Shown piece after piece: positions 1-9,772 of a stretch of DNA of 58,991 bases; positions within the stretch are counted from its first letter, which is position 1; each line of letters starts with the position of its first letter. Source of the DNA: Burkholderiales bacterium. Lineage in GTDB: Bacteria > Pseudomonadota > Gammaproteobacteria > Burkholderiales > Thiobacteraceae. The position numbers and the translations under genes were made by a program. Where the stretch lies: NCBI GenBank assembly GCA_018781585.1, contig JADMJT010000068.1, positions 4,165 to 63,155 of the forward strand, in the 5' to 3' direction. Under the pieces are notes generated by a model that was given only the letters and a program-made list of their open reading frames with translations, ran no database searches and was not told the DNA's origin.

Positions 1-1
1 C

Positions 2-3000
2 GAGAGTATTTCCGACGAATCCGAGTGGTTTCTTGATTCGCTGAAAAATTCCGTGGCCGAGCAAGCGGTGATCGGAGACTACACTGCCATCGAACAAATA
101 TTGCGCACGGGCGCGACCTACCGGCTTGTGCTGGAACTCAATTACTTAGATCCTGATAACAATACGCTCGCTGCAACCAGCCCGAATGCCAATGCCAGAT
201 ATCCCGCATGGTTCCGCTCATGGCTCGATCTTCCCACCCGGCCGATTGCGCGCAAAGTAGAAGTCGGCGGGCAAGACTATGGCACGCTGAAGCTTTGGTA
301 TTCCCATGTCGATTTTACCAATCAACTCTGGTTGACGCTTCAGCGTCAGGCTGTTCTGACTGGTTTTGTGCTGTGTGGGGTATTTTTCCTGATTGCGATG
401 GTCTTGCGCCATGGCTTGCAGCCATTGATGGCGGTCACCGACATGGCGGGCAAGCTGCGGCGAGGGGAGTACAACGGCGTCGCCGTGTCGACGCAGGATG
501 CCGCACCCGAAATTCGCGAAACCATCGAGATGTTTAACGAGGCCGCATTGCGCGAGGCCTGGCTGGCGCACTTCGCCGAGATTATTTCCTTGCGCGCGAA
601 TAACCCGCGGCGTATTGAAGAAGTGATGCGCCTGCTGTGCAGCCGCTTGAATCTAGATGCCGCCTGCGTGAACTTTCACGATGCGGATGGATTGTTACAA
701 GTACCGGCAATCTTCTCGACGCGCAGCCGACCAGCCATTGGCGATTGGCTACCCTATGCAGAGCGGGTAGCGGAGACCGCGACACCGGTGCGCGAGCGCG
801 TGCTCGACGAGCAGGGTATCTGCCGCTTATTTTATGTCGGTGTCCCGATGCCAATCGGCAACGATGCGATGGGCGTATTGAGTTTGCTGCGCTATGGCGC
901 CACAACCCATGATATAGGACGCAGCCAATTGGAGTTGATTGAACTCTGCGTGCATTGGGTAGGGGTCACGCTGGCGGAGGAAATCCATGAGCGCTTGCTG
1001 TCCGATCAAATGGAGCGCGCGGAAGCCGTGCTGAATAATGTACTGGAAGGCATCATCATGCTGGACGAGGAAGCGCGCATTCTCGCTTTCAATCCGGCGG
1101 CGGAGCGGATTTTCGGTTATGCCGCGCGCGAGGTGCAGGAAATGTCTGTTTACAAGTTATTCCCCCAGCGCTTGGGTCAATTGTCGGAATGCGAGGCAGT
1201 GCGAGTCTTGGCCGGGAGTGGCACGGAGCAAGCAATGGGCGTTCGCAAGGATGGCGCCGAATTCCCGCTAGAAAGAAGTTTCAACGAGGTGCGTGCCAAC
1301 CGCGAGCGCTTGTATGTGATGGTGGTGCGTGATGTCACTGAGCGCGTGGCGTCAGAGCAAGCGCTGCGTCGCAGCGAGACACGTCTACGACGCGCCCAGC
1401 GTGTGGCGCAAATGGGTGAGTGGGAATACTACCCACGCAGCGGCGATGTGATCTGGTCGAAAGAACTCTATGAGATTTTTGGCTTTCCAGAAGATTTTCG
1501 CATCACCTATGAACGCATCATGTCCGCGATTATTCCCGAAGACCGTGTGCGCATCCATGCCGGGATCACTGCTTCTGCCCAAGACGTCACTACGCTGGAG
1601 AGCGAATTCCGCATACAGCGCCCAGATGGCACGTTGCGGCATGTCAGCATCTTTGCCGAACCCTCATTTGACGATAAAGGTAAACGTAACAGCAGTAGTC
1701 TGTTTGGCGTGTTGCAAGATATCACCGAGCGCAAGTTCGCCGAAACCAAAGCGCATGCCGCTTTGGTCGACAAGTTGCAAGCCGAGGCGCGCAACCGTTC
1801 CAAGAGCCAATTCCTCGCCAATATGAGCCACGAATTGCGTACGCCGCTCAACGCCATTATCGGTTACAGCGAAATGCTCGAAGAAGATGCGCAGGCTGCG
1901 GGCCAGCAAACGACGGTGGACGATTTGAAAATAATCCAGGGCGCGGGCAAGCATCTTTTGTCGTTGATCAACGAGATTCTGGATTTATCCAAAATCGAAG
2001 CTGGCCGTATGGATTTGCATATCGAGCTATTCAGTATTCGGACGCTGGTGGAGGATGTGACGGCGACCATCCAGTCTTTGGTGGCCAAGAATGGCAACCA
2101 ATTCATCGTCACGTGCGATGATTCAATCGGAGAAATGCAAGCGGACGTGACCAAGCTGCGGCAAACGCTGTTCAATCTGATCGGTAATGCGTGCAAATTT
2201 ACCGAAGCCGGTCGGATAACCCTGCAAGTCGAACGTGCCCAGCGCGATGACCAAGAAGGCGTGATGTTCCGGGTGAGCGACACCGGGATTGGCATGAGTC
2301 CCGAGCAAGTGGATAAAGTATTTGAACCTTTCGTGCAGGCGGATACGTCAACCACGCGCAAATATGGCGGTACCGGGCTGGGACTGGCGATCAGCCGGCG
2401 CTTCTGCCAAATGATGGGCGGCGATCTCGGCGTCGAGAGTGAAAGTGGGCAAGGCTCGCACTTTATTGTATGGCTGCCTGCTGCAGTACAGCCAACGCAG
2501 AGTGAAGCCGGGCCGCCCAAGGTTGGCGATGCCATCGAGCTGCGCTTGAACGGTGAAATGAAGCTGGAGCGCCGCCGGAGGATTAGCACCATCATGGTGG
2601 TCGATGACGATATCGCGGAGCGCGATTTACTTGAGCGTCATTTAGCGGAAGAAGGGTTTCACGTTCTCAGTGTCGGCAGCGGTATGGAAGCGCTCGCTAT
2701 GGCAAAAATGCATAGACCCACGCTGATCCTATTGGATGTCATGATGCCAGGCATGGATGGCTGGGCAGTATTGCGCGCACTGAAGCAAGACACAGCAATA
2801 AAGGGAACGCCAGTGATTATATTGACGTGCGTAAGCGATCGCAGCATGGGGTTCACTTTGGGCGCTGCCGATTTTTTACAAAAACCCTTGTCATGGGAGA
2901 CGTTGGCGCCCATTGTGAAAAAGTGGGCGCGGCGCGGCGCAAACAACACGGTTTTAGTGGTAGATGACGATGCGGTGATGCGCGCTGCGCTTGCGCTACG

Positions 3001-3331
3001 TTTGGAAGCAACGGGTTGGAGGGTAGAACAAGCCGCCAACGGAATAGCGGCATTGATCTCGCTGCAAAGCCATCCGCCCACGCTGATTGTGTTGGATTGG
3101 GTGATGCCTGAAATGGATGGACTGCAATTTCTACAAGCCATGCACGCGGATACACGTTTTATCGATATTCCCGTGGTGGTGTTGTCTGGCGATATGATTT
3201 CGGAAGAGATTCAGCGCCACCTGGGTGCGAGCGTGCAGCGCTTTGTGATAAAAAGCGAGGATGTGTGGAGCGATCTTGATGCGGCGATTGAAGCGGTGCT
3301 GCTGGATGCAGCGGAACCACAGGCCGCTTGA
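2..3331 (+). CDS. hybrid sensor histidine kinase with two receiver domains (5' truncated by window edge)
   Basis: The reading frame is open to the left edge, so the true start lies outside the window. The first internal start is a GTG at 53, and residues here are counted from it. Domains: remnant of a periplasmic sensor, one membrane helix at about 100-119, HAMP linker to about 170, GAF-like domain 172-315, two PAS domains (about 322-440 and 450-565), HisKA with phospho-acceptor H593 in NMSHELRTPLN, HATPase with N-box NLIGNACKFT and G-boxes DTGIGM and GTGLGLAIS, then two receivers with D895 (LLDVMMPGMDG) and D1015 (LDWVMPEMDG). This is a phosphorelay kinase at the inner membrane. No dedicated response regulator is next to it; the diguanylate cyclase downstream is on the opposite strand. 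Signal unknown. Confidence 0.95.
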   Translation, partial: ESISDESEWFLDSLKNSVAEQAVIGDYTAIEQILRTGATYRLVLELNYLDPDNNTLAATSPNANARYPAWFRSWLDLPTRPIARKVEVGGQDYGTLKLWYSHVDFTNQLWLTLQRQAVLTGFVLCGVFFLIAMVLRHGLQPLMAVTDMAGKLRRGEYNGVAVSTQDAAPEIRETIEMFNEAALREAWLAHFAEIISLRANNPRRIEEVMRLLCSRLNLDAACVNFHDADGLLQVPAIFSTRSRPAIGDWLPYAERVAETATPVRERVLDEQGICRLFYVGVPMPIGNDAMGVLSLLRYGATTHDIGRSQLELIELCVHWVGVTLAEEIHERLLSDQMERAEAVLNNVLEGIIMLDEEARILAFNPAAERIFGYAAREVQEMSVYKLFPQRLGQLSECEAVRVLAGSGTEQAMGVRKDGAEFPLERSFNEVRANRERLYVMVVRDVTERVASEQALRRSETRLRRAQRVAQMGEWEYYPRSGDVIWSKELYEIFGFPEDFRITYERIMSAIIPEDRVRIHAGITASAQDVTTLESEFRIQRPDGTLRHVSIFAEPSFDDKGKRNSSSLFGVLQDITERKFAETKAHAALVDKLQAEARNRSKSQFLANMSHELRTPLNAIIGYSEMLEEDAQAAGQQTTVDDLKIIQGAGKHLLSLINEILDLSKIEAGRMDLHIELFSIRTLVEDVTATIQSLVAKNGNQFIVTCDDSIGEMQADVTKLRQTLFNLIGNACKFTEAGRITLQVERAQRDDQEGVMFRVSDTGIGMSPEQVDKVFEPFVQADTSTTRKYGGTGLGLAISRRFCQMMGGDLGVESESGQGSHFIVWLPAAVQPTQSEAGPPKVGDAIELRLNGEMKLERRRRISTIMVVDDDIAERDLLERHLAEEGFHVLSVGSGMEALAMAKMHRPTLILLDVMMPGMDGWAVLRALKQDTAIKGTPVIILTCVSDRSMGFTLGAADFLQKPLSWETLAPIVKKWARRGANNTVLVVDDDAVMRAALALRLEATGWRVEQAANGIAALISLQSHPPTLIVLDWVMPEMDGLQFLQAMHADTRFIDIPVVVLSGDMISEEIQRHLGASVQRFVIKSEDVWSDLDAAIEAVLLDAAEPQAA

Positions 3332-3386
3332 GTGGAAGTCTGAGCCTTAAATCATGCGCTAAAAAAGCGCGATCTTTTGCGCCATC

Positions 3387-4868
3387 TTAGGCGGCTTTCA
3401 CTTCGGTACGGCTGCGCCCCGCGCGCTTGGCATCGAGCAATGCCTGATCGGCACGCGCCAACGCGGCATTTTCTGATTGATCCTGGCGGCTGTATTCGGA
3501 AAGCCCGCCGCTCCAAGACAAGTGATGAAGCACATTCGGCTGCAATTCGAGGCGCGAGGGCATATTCGCGCGCAGCCGCTCGGCCAATTCCTCGGCTTTC
3601 TTGAGCGGCGTATTGGGGAAAATCACGCAGAACTCATCTCCGCCCAAACGCGCGACGAAATCACTGGAGCGCAAATGGTCTTTCAGTAGCTTGCCAAACT
3701 GCACGATGAGTTGGTCACCAGCATCGTGCCCAAAAGTGTCGTTGACGTGTTTGAAATCGTCGATATCGAGAATCAACAGGCTGTGCGCCCAGCCTTCGTT
3801 GACGCGCGCGAATACTTCATGCTGCTTGGCCTCGAAGCTGCGACGATTGCTGACCTGCGATAGATGGTCGATACCGGCCGAATTCACCACGCGTTGATGT
3901 TTGTTGACCATCATCTTCGCCAACTGATACATCACTTGATAACCGTTTTGAAGTTCGCGCAACTCAATCGGATAACGTTTGCGCAAGCGCTCATGTGTTA
4001 CATCTGAGAAGAGCTTGGTGAATACGGTCAGATCATCCTGCAGCATGCGGTTGCCAAGGCGGTAAGCCAGCCAGACGCAGAGGGCGAGCAGCACGATCAA
4101 CACCCCCCCCACCCACAAATAGCTGCGGCGCAAATCAGCCGATAACCCGGTTGCAGCGGGTTTGCGCCACATTACCAGGCGCCAAGGCGTGGCCTCCAGG
4201 GTGATGGCCAGGGACGTGCCGCTGAATTTGAGTTGTTCATTGCCGCGCTTGAGCAGGGTGTCCGATACGCCATTCACTTGCTGTAACTCGGCATAGCCAT
4301 CGATCAGCGGGGTGGCGGCGAATAGCGTGCGCACCTCGGCCAGATTGCGCTCGACTAATACATAACCAGCGATCCCACCCTCGGTATCCCGCACCGGCTC
4401 GCTCAAGGTCAAGCTAAGCGTTTCGGCGCGCAGTGCGGCGCCTAGGTTCGATGCAGGATCCGAGGCGGCGCGCGATATTTCGATCAGGTGCTTTTGCTGT
4501 GCGCCAAGGTTGCTTAGGATAAGTGTTTGCCCCTTGGCCTGTTCGCCGGTGATGAGTTGAATTTCGCCCAGATCGGGTTGCAGGCTGGCGAGGGTGGCCA
4601 TCAACTCACGCCGCTCGGCCGCATCGGTTGATTTCAAAATGCGTAAGGCCAGTGGGGCCTGTGCGACCGCTTTCGTGGCGCGGATCCATTGCCGAGTGAA
4701 TTCGGCGATCTGGCCTGCGAGTAGTTGCGGCGCATAATCGGGCGCGCGTTCGCGGCTATGGCGCTGGGCGTCCGTCGTGCTGCGATAGAGCACCAAGCCC
4801 GCGCTGGCGATGAGCGTCAGCGCGGCGAGAAACGCAATCAGGAAAAAACGGGCCAAGGAGGGCTTCAT
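3387..4868 (-). CDS. membrane diguanylate cyclase (GGDEF)
   Basis: Predicted 493-residue protein making c-di-GMP from two GTP. It has an N-terminal membrane helix, a periplasmic domain of about 240 residues, a second helix, and a C-terminal GGDEF domain with an intact ARLGGDEF active site. An RxxD inhibitory site (RSSD) lies five residues before GGDEF, so product inhibition is expected. The frame extends upstream to 4997, but that would overlap dut; the ATG at 4868 directly precedes the first membrane helix and is preferred. It lies 85 nt downstream of dut on the same strand. A run of eight G (4103-4110, minus-strand sense) falls in the codons of the second membrane helix, a possible slippage site. 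Confidence 0.9.
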   Translation of the reverse strand: MKPSLARFFLIAFLAALTLIASAGLVLYRSTTDAQRHSRERAPDYAPQLLAGQIAEFTRQWIRATKAVAQAPLALRILKSTDAAERRELMATLASLQPDLGEIQLITGEQAKGQTLILSNLGAQQKHLIEISRAASDPASNLGAALRAETLSLTLSEPVRDTEGGIAGYVLVERNLAEVRTLFAATPLIDGYAELQQVNGVSDTLLKRGNEQLKFSGTSLAITLEATPWRLVMWRKPAATGLSADLRRSYLWVGGVLIVLLALCVWLAYRLGNRMLQDDLTVFTKLFSDVTHERLRKRYPIELRELQNGYQVMYQLAKMMVNKHQRVVNSAGIDHLSQVSNRRSFEAKQHEVFARVNEGWAHSLLILDIDDFKHVNDTFGHDAGDQLIVQFGKLLKDHLRSSDFVARLGGDEFCVIFPNTPLKKAEELAERLRANMPSRLELQPNVLHHLSWSGGLSEYSRQDQSENAALARADQALLDAKRAGRSRTEVKAA

Positions 4869-4953
4869 CAAGTGCGCATACCTTGTTTGTCCACCGAAAT
4901 TGCTCGGCGGGTTGGTCCAACCAGCGTTTGGCAAGCACTGCCGCGACAGGCGA

Positions 4954-5403
4954 TCAGTGCTTGCCGGTGCTACCGAATCCGCCGTCACCGCGTTCACTCG
5001 TGTTAAACGATTCGACGATATTAAAATTAACGCGCTGTACCGGAACGATCACGAGCTGTGCGATGCGCTCCATCGGGTTGACCGTAAAGGTTGCTTGACC
5101 CCGATTCCAACAGGAGACAAATAACTGACCTTGATAATCCGAATCAATCAACCCGACCAAGTTGCCAAGCACGATCCCATGCTTGTGGCCGAGACCCGAG
5201 CGCGGCAGGATCACCGCCGCATAGGCGTTGTCCGCGATATGAATCGCCATGCCGGTGGGGATGAGTTCGGTTTGGCCTGGCTTAAGCTCGATTGGATGGT
5301 CAATGCAGGCGCGTAAATCCAAGCCAGCTGAACCAGGGGTGGCATACGCAGGTAACTGATCCTTGATGCGCGAATCAAGGATCATTAAGTCGATTTTTTG
5401 CAC
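4954..5403 (-). CDS. dut: dUTP diphosphatase
   Basis: 149-residue dUTPase that hydrolyses dUTP to dUMP and pyrophosphate, keeping uracil out of DNA and supplying dUMP for dTMP synthesis. The family motifs are present: [41 protein letters not shown] and the C-terminal [10 protein letters not shown] lid. A GTG start at 5403 gives nearly the E. coli Dut length (about 151 residues). A GTG at 5442 and an ATG at 5385 are alternatives, and none has a strong Shine-Dalgarno. It lies about 100 nt downstream of coaBC in the same orientation, a common pairing in proteobacteria. Confidence 0.93.
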   Translation of the reverse strand: MQKIDLMILDSRIKDQLPAYATPGSAGLDLRACIDHPIELKPGQTELIPTGMAIHIADNAYAAVILPRSGLGHKHGIVLGNLVGLIDSDYQGQLFVSCWNRGQATFTVNPMERIAQLVIVPVQRVNFNIVESFNTSERGDGGFGSTGKH

Positions 5404-5507
5404 GATAGTGTCTTTATTATTGTGCGGCCTTAGTAGGCCCACTTTAGTTGAGTGCTGCTCCTGCGCTCATTATGCCGCAGGTGCCGCTCGAGCGGAAAGC
5501 GATCTTG

Positions 5508-6713
5508 TTAAGCCGTACCTAATAACAAGCTTGCGATATGTTTGATAACTTGGCGTGCCGAAAGGATTTTAGGCTGTAACGGCAGCGCGAGGCTGCCGTT
5601 CGAATCGATCAAAATCAAGGTGGATTCGTCTTGCCCCAGGGCGTCTTGCGCGCGGTTGGCGATGATGAGCGGAATGGCTTTTTTGGCGCGCTTAGTTTGC
5701 GCGTGTTCGGAGAGTTTTTCGGTTTCCGCGGCGAATCCGACGCAGAACGGCGCTTTGGGCAGTGCGGCCACCTTGGCCAAGATGTCGGGGTTGGGTTCAA
5801 GCGTGAGTGTGGGAGCGACTTCGCTTTTTTTCAGTTTTTGTTTGGCGATTTGCGCCACACGATAATCGGCGACTGCCGCCACCCCGATGAAAATATCCAT
5901 TTTCTTGACCTCGCGCATCACCGCATCGTGCATCTCTTGCGCGGTGGTGACCGAGATCATGCGCACATTCGGTGGCGTAGTGAGCGCGGTCGGGCCTGAC
6001 ACGAGGGTCACCGTAGCGCCCGCTTCCCACGCCGCGCGCGCCAAGGCATAACCCATCTTGCCGGAAGACAGATTGGTGATGCCGCGCACGGGGTCGATCG
6101 CTTCATAAGTGGGGCCGGCCGTGATCATCACATGCTTGCCTGCGAGTACCTTCGGTTGAAATAATGCTTCGAGCTCGATCAAGAGGGATTCCGGTTCGAG
6201 CATGCGTCCCATACCGAGTTCACCGCAAGCTTGCTCGCCACTCGCCGGACCGAATACTTGGACGCCATCATGACGAATTTGCGCGAGGTTGCGCTGCGTT
6301 GCCGGGTTGTCCCACATTTGCTTGTTCATCGCCGGCGCCACGGCCAGTGGACAAGCGCGCGCCAAGCATAGCGTCGAGAGCAAATCGTCGGCCAAGCCAT
6401 GTGCGAGCTTGGCGATAAAGTTGGCACTGGCGGGCGCGATCAATATCGCATCGGCTTCGCGCGAGAGACGAATATGGTCCATGCCATCGCCGTGGGCATC
6501 ATCCCAAAGCTTCATCAGCACTGGCTTGCCCGAAAGCGCTTGCAGCGTCGCTGCGCCGATAAAATGCTGCGCAGCCTCAGTCATCACGCATTGCACCTCA
6601 AAGCCCGCTTTGACCAGGAGGCGAACGAGTTCCGCTGCCTTGTAAGCGGCGATGCCCCCGGTGATGCCGAGCAATATGCGTCTGGAATCTAATTCAGTCA
6701 TAATCACTGGCAT
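5508..6713 (-). CDS. coaBC: bifunctional phosphopantothenoylcysteine decarboxylase / phosphopantothenate-cysteine ligase
   Basis: 401-residue Dfp protein catalysing two steps of coenzyme A synthesis: ligation of cysteine to 4'-phosphopantothenate, then FMN-dependent decarboxylation. The N-terminal CoaC flavoprotein half has [10 protein letters not shown], the catalytic His in [10 protein letters not shown] and the PAMN motif. The C-terminal CoaB half has [20 protein letters not shown] and GFAAET. ATG at 6713 or an in-frame ATG at 6701 could start it; neither has a clear ribosome-binding site. It is divergent from radC across only 20 nt, so its promoter must overlap radC coding sequence. The window also encodes panB, panC and panD, which feed the same pathway. 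Confidence 0.95.
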   Translation of the reverse strand: MPVIMTELDSRRILLGITGGIAAYKAAELVRLLVKAGFEVQCVMTEAAQHFIGAATLQALSGKPVLMKLWDDAHGDGMDHIRLSREADAILIAPASANFIAKLAHGLADDLLSTLCLARACPLAVAPAMNKQMWDNPATQRNLAQIRHDGVQVFGPASGEQACGELGMGRMLEPESLLIELEALFQPKVLAGKHVMITAGPTYEAIDPVRGITNLSSGKMGYALARAAWEAGATVTLVSGPTALTTPPNVRMISVTTAQEMHDAVMREVKKMDIFIGVAAVADYRVAQIAKQKLKKSEVAPTLTLEPNPDILAKVAALPKAPFCVGFAAETEKLSEHAQTKRAKKAIPLIIANRAQDALGQDESTLILIDSNGSLALPLQPKILSARQVIKHIASLLLGTA

Positions 6714-6733
6714 TTTACGGGAAAGGGGTAGGC

Positions 6734-7408
6734 ATGGCGATTACCGATTGGCCGGCGCAAGAACGGCCGCGCGAGCGATTGCTGGCACAGGGCCCGCACG
6801 CCTTATCGGATGCGGAACTGCTGGCGATTTTTTTGCGCACGGGCATGAGCGGCAAAAGCGCGGTGGATCTCGCGCGCGAATTGCTGCAAAGCTTTGGCAG
6901 CTTGACCGCGCTCACCCACGCCAGCGAGGCGGCATTTTGCGCCGTGCCGGGGCTGGGACCGGCGAAATATGCGCAACTACAAGCGGTGATGGAAATGGCG
7001 CGGCGCGCGCTGAAGGAGCAATCGAAGCAACGCGATGCACTTAGTTCGCCGCAAGCGGTGCGTGATTATCTGCGGCTTCAACTCGGCACGCGCGAGTATG
7101 AGGTGTTCATGGCGGTATTCCTCGATACGCAAAATCGCGTCATCGCGATGGAGGAATTATTTCGTGGCTCGCTGAAGGAAACCAGCGTCTATCCGCGTGA
7201 AGTGGTGAAACGCGCGCTGGCGCATAATGCCGCCGCGCTGATCTTTGCGCACAACCATCCGTCGGGTGTAGCCGAACCGAGCCGCGCCGACGAGGCGATC
7301 ACCCAGGCCTTGAAGCAGGCGCTGGCCTTAGTGGATGTGCGGGTGTTGGATCACTTCATCGTCGCGGCGGGCGGCGGGGTGTCGCTGGCGGAACGGGGAT
7401 TGATTTAG
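6734..7408 (+). CDS. radC: RadC family JAB/MPN metalloprotease-like protein
   Basis: 224-residue RadC/YicR-type protein. The N-terminal part is a UPF0758 domain with a helix-hairpin-helix-like segment ([14 protein letters not shown]). The C-terminal JAB1/MPN-like domain carries the metal-binding signature [14 protein letters not shown] (HxHx7SxxD form). A strong ribosome-binding site (GAAAGGGG) precedes the ATG. Biochemical role is unsettled: the original link to DNA repair in E. coli was withdrawn. It sits next to coaBC-dut as in many proteobacteria. It ends about 160 nt before the convergent ccm operon, with an inverted repeat between. Confidence 0.93.
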   Translation: MAITDWPAQERPRERLLAQGPHALSDAELLAIFLRTGMSGKSAVDLARELLQSFGSLTALTHASEAAFCAVPGLGPAKYAQLQAVMEMARRALKEQSKQRDALSSPQAVRDYLRLQLGTREYEVFMAVFLDTQNRVIAMEELFRGSLKETSVYPREVVKRALAHNAAALIFAHNHPSGVAEPSRADEAITQALKQALALVDVRVLDHFIVAAGGGVSLAERGLI

Positions 7409-7437
7409 ATAAAGAATCGAACTGCGAAAAAACATTT

Positions 7438-7565
7438 CACCACGGAGGACGCGGAGGACACGGAGTAAGGCAAATACTGAAACTGGAAAATTATTCACAT
7501 AGCAGGTGCTTCAAAGTAAGGCTATGAAGGGTTTTCCCTCCGCGTCCTCTGTGTCCTCCGTGGTG
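7438..7565. repeat. inverted repeat, copy A of CCACGGAG/ACAC family
   Basis: The arms are 7438-7465 and 7538-7565. They match at 25 of 28 positions when one is reverse-complemented, and are separated by about 72 nt. Each arm is itself built from short repeats of the form ACGGAGGAC. The element fills the gap between the convergent genes radC and ccmI and ends 8 nt from the ccmI stop, so it could act as a two-sided transcription barrier. Related arms occur near 42.1, 45.4, 49.4 and, more weakly, 26.7 kb. Confidence 0.8.
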
Positions 7566-7572
7566 TAAGAAG

Positions 7573-8787
7573 TTATTCAACCTTGCGCGAAATCTCGACC
7601 GCGATATTTTTAGCGCCCAACTTTACCGGCGCACTCATGCCTTCCAGATCGCCCGGCTGCGGCACGGCGCCGCCGCTTTTCGAAATGCGCGCGACGATCA
7701 CGACTTCAGGGAAGTTAGAAAGCTTCATCTGCGGCGACATGGCCATGCTGTCGTCGAGTTTGAAATTCAGCGGCAGGTCTTTAACTTGGACGCGCAGCAT
7801 GGCGAGCGGCATTTTTGGGCCTTCTACCGCGCGCGCAAAAACGAACAAGGTATCTTGTGGCGAGGGCTTGTCTTTCAGGATGGCCGCCAAGCGCACTTGA
7901 CCCGACACGCTGGCACTGGCTTGCCCGCTGGCTGGGCTCCCTATTTTCTGTTTCAGTTCTGCAAGGTTTTGCCGCAGCACGGTTGCGCCCTCCGAATCCG
8001 GTGGCAGTTGTGCGATCAGTTTTTCCCAATGGGCGATGGCGAGTTTCGGGTTACCCGCTTCTTGTGCCGCAAAGCCGGCGAGATAGAGTGCTTTGCCGTT
8101 GGTGGGATCGAGCTTTAAGGCTTGGGCAATGAGTTCGGTGGGTTTGCCCGCCAGGGTTTGCCCTTGCGCCATGGCTTGGGCATCGGCGTAGTCGGCAAAC
8201 ACCTGCGCTTCACGCGGTTGAAGTTCGGCGAGCATTGCATAAGCTTTCGCCGCCTCGGGATAACGCTCCAGGGCCATGTAGGACTTGCCCAGCATGTCCC
8301 AGCCAGTGGGGTCGTTCGGTTGTGCTTGCAGGCGTTGTTCCAGCTTAGGCAACAGCGCTTCCACCTGATGCAATTGCGAGATCATGGGATCGGCCGCGGG
8401 TGGATTCAGCGCAGCTGGGTCAAGCGCGCTCAGATTGCCGATTTTGAGATAGAGCCCCAGCGCCAGCAGCGGAACCATCAAGGCAGTCACGATGGCGGGC
8501 CAGCGCACGGTCGTGATGCTTGCGGCGGACTCGGCTGTTGGGCGCGCATCTTGCAGCAGACGCCGTTCCAATTCGTGTTTGGCTAGGTCGAACTGTGCTT
8601 GGGAGAGGAGGCCGTTTATCAAGTCAGTATCAAGTTCTGCCTGCTGATCGGTGTAAATTGCAACATTCGCCGCATCTTGCGCGGGAGCGGAGACATGTTG
8701 GCCACGCAACCCGCGCATCAAGGGCAATGCGATAATCAATGCGGCGCTGAGCGCCATGAGGGTGCTAAGCGCGATGAAGAGCGTCAT
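7573..8787 (-). CDS. ccmI: cytochrome c biogenesis protein CcmI (CycH)
   Basis: 404-residue inner-membrane protein. It has an N-terminal helix, a short loop with the CcmI-type ELDTDLINGLLSQAQFDLAKHELERRLL leucine-zipper-like region in segments, a second helix near residue 105, then a TPR-rich periplasmic domain (WDMLGKSYMALERYPEAAKAY and following repeats) and a C-terminal beta-rich domain. In system I it holds the C-terminal tail of apocytochrome c and delivers it to CcmF/CcmH. Last gene of the ccm operon; its ATG overlaps the ccmH stop by 4 nt. Confidence 0.93.
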   Translation of the reverse strand: MTLFIALSTLMALSAALIIALPLMRGLRGQHVSAPAQDAANVAIYTDQQAELDTDLINGLLSQAQFDLAKHELERRLLQDARPTAESAASITTVRWPAIVTALMVPLLALGLYLKIGNLSALDPAALNPPAADPMISQLHQVEALLPKLEQRLQAQPNDPTGWDMLGKSYMALERYPEAAKAYAMLAELQPREAQVFADYADAQAMAQGQTLAGKPTELIAQALKLDPTNGKALYLAGFAAQEAGNPKLAIAHWEKLIAQLPPDSEGATVLRQNLAELKQKIGSPASGQASASVSGQVRLAAILKDKPSPQDTLFVFARAVEGPKMPLAMLRVQVKDLPLNFKLDDSMAMSPQMKLSNFPEVVIVARISKSGGAVPQPGDLEGMSAPVKLGAKNIAVEISRKVE

Positions 8788-9251
8788 GGTTGTTTTTTCT
8801 CGGCATGCAATAGGGCGTTAAGATGTGCGGTTTCCTCGGCGCTGAGTGGAATATCTTCCAGCACACGGCGCCGACGTTTAAGGAAAAAAGTGAGCCCCCC
8901 GACCGCCGCAATCAAGAGCAGGAAAGGACCAAACCAGAGCAGCCAAGTCGTGGATTTGACGGGCGGCCGGTACAGCACGAAGTCGCCATAGCGTTGGGTG
9001 AGATAGGCGGTAATTTGTTGATCCGTCATGCCTTGGCGCATTTTGTCGCGAATCTCGCGCCGTAAATCGAGCGCCAATTCGGCATGGGAATCGGCGAGCG
9101 TTTCGTTTTGGCAGACCAAGCAGCGTAATTCTTTGGCCAGGTTGTTTAAGCGCGCTTCCAGTACCGGGTCTTGTGCAGTCGGCGGCGCTTCAATCGCTTG
9201 AGCAACGGCCGCGAGCGACAGGAAGAAAATTCCCAAGCAGGCGCGCATCAT
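8784..9251 (-). CDS. ccmH: cytochrome c-type biogenesis protein CcmH (CcmL)
   Basis: 155-residue periplasmic thiol oxidoreductase anchored in the inner membrane. It has a signal peptide (MMRACLGIFFLSLAAVAQA), the diagnostic LRCLVCQNETLADS motif with the CxxC pair that handles the apocytochrome haem-binding cysteines, a three-helix domain, and a C-terminal membrane helix followed by KRRRR. The ATG at 9251 overlaps the ccmG stop; an adjacent ATG at 9248 is also possible. The short form, lacking a fused TPR part, fits the presence of a separate ccmI. Confidence 0.94.
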   Translation of the reverse strand: MMRACLGIFFLSLAAVAQAIEAPPTAQDPVLEARLNNLAKELRCLVCQNETLADSHAELALDLRREIRDKMRQGMTDQQITAYLTQRYGDFVLYRPPVKSTTWLLWFGPFLLLIAAVGGLTFFLKRRRRVLEDIPLSAEETAHLNALLHAEKKQP

Positions 9252-9772
9252 TTGGAAAGCTCCCGTACGCGGGGCAGTATCTTGTTCTGCAAAATTTCCG
9301 GTGTCACCGGCCCGATGTGCTTCATGCGGATCACGCCTTGTTTGTCGATGACATAGGTTTCCGGTACGCCATACACCCCATAATCGATGCCGACGCGGCC
9401 ATCTAAATCCATCGCGCTCAGTACATAGGGGTTGCCGAATTGTATAAGCCATTGCAGCGCGTCTGCGCTTTTGTCTTTGTAATTCAAACCCACGATGGGA
9501 ACGAGTTTGGATTTTGAGAGTTCAACAAAAACCGGATGCTCCTCGCGGCAAGATACGCACCAGGAAGCCCAGACGTTGAAGAGCCATACCTGGCCCAGCA
9601 TGTCACTGGGAGAGAATTGCTTGCTAGGCGCTTGCAACTGTTGCAGCTTGAAGGCGGGTGCTTGTTGATTGATGAGCGGCGAGGGAATTTCACGCGGGTC
9701 GCGCTTGAGTCCGATAGCGAAGAACACGATGAGCGCAACGAAAACTGCGAAGGGAGCAAGAAAGCGCAGCAT
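9248..9772 (-). CDS. ccmG: thiol:disulfide interchange protein CcmG (DsbE)
   Basis: 174-residue membrane-anchored thioredoxin-fold protein that reduces the disulfide of apocytochrome c before haem attachment. The N-terminal helix ([19 protein letters not shown]) is followed by the active site WASWCVSCREEHP, the conserved GLNYKD segment and the cis-Pro loop GVPETYVID. The open frame extends upstream into ccmF, but the ATG at 9772 overlaps the ccmF stop as TGATG and begins exactly at the signal anchor, so it is the likely start. Confidence 0.94.
   Translation of the reverse strand: MLRFLAPFAVFVALIVFFAIGLKRDPREIPSPLINQQAPAFKLQQLQAPSKQFSPSDMLGQVWLFNVWASWCVSCREEHPVFVELSKSKLVPIVGLNYKDKSADALQWLIQFGNPYVLSAMDLDGRVGIDYGVYGVPETYVIDKQGVIRMKHIGPVTPEILQNKILPRVRELSK

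Noticed and set aside
1864-2595. 243-codon open frame on the minus strand
   Set aside because: Lies wholly inside the histidine kinase gene, has low-complexity Ser/Ile/Arg composition and no domain; an antisense shadow.
7438-7565. CRISPR array
   Set aside because: The repeats are short units within inverted arms, not evenly spaced direct repeats with unique spacers; no cas genes are present.
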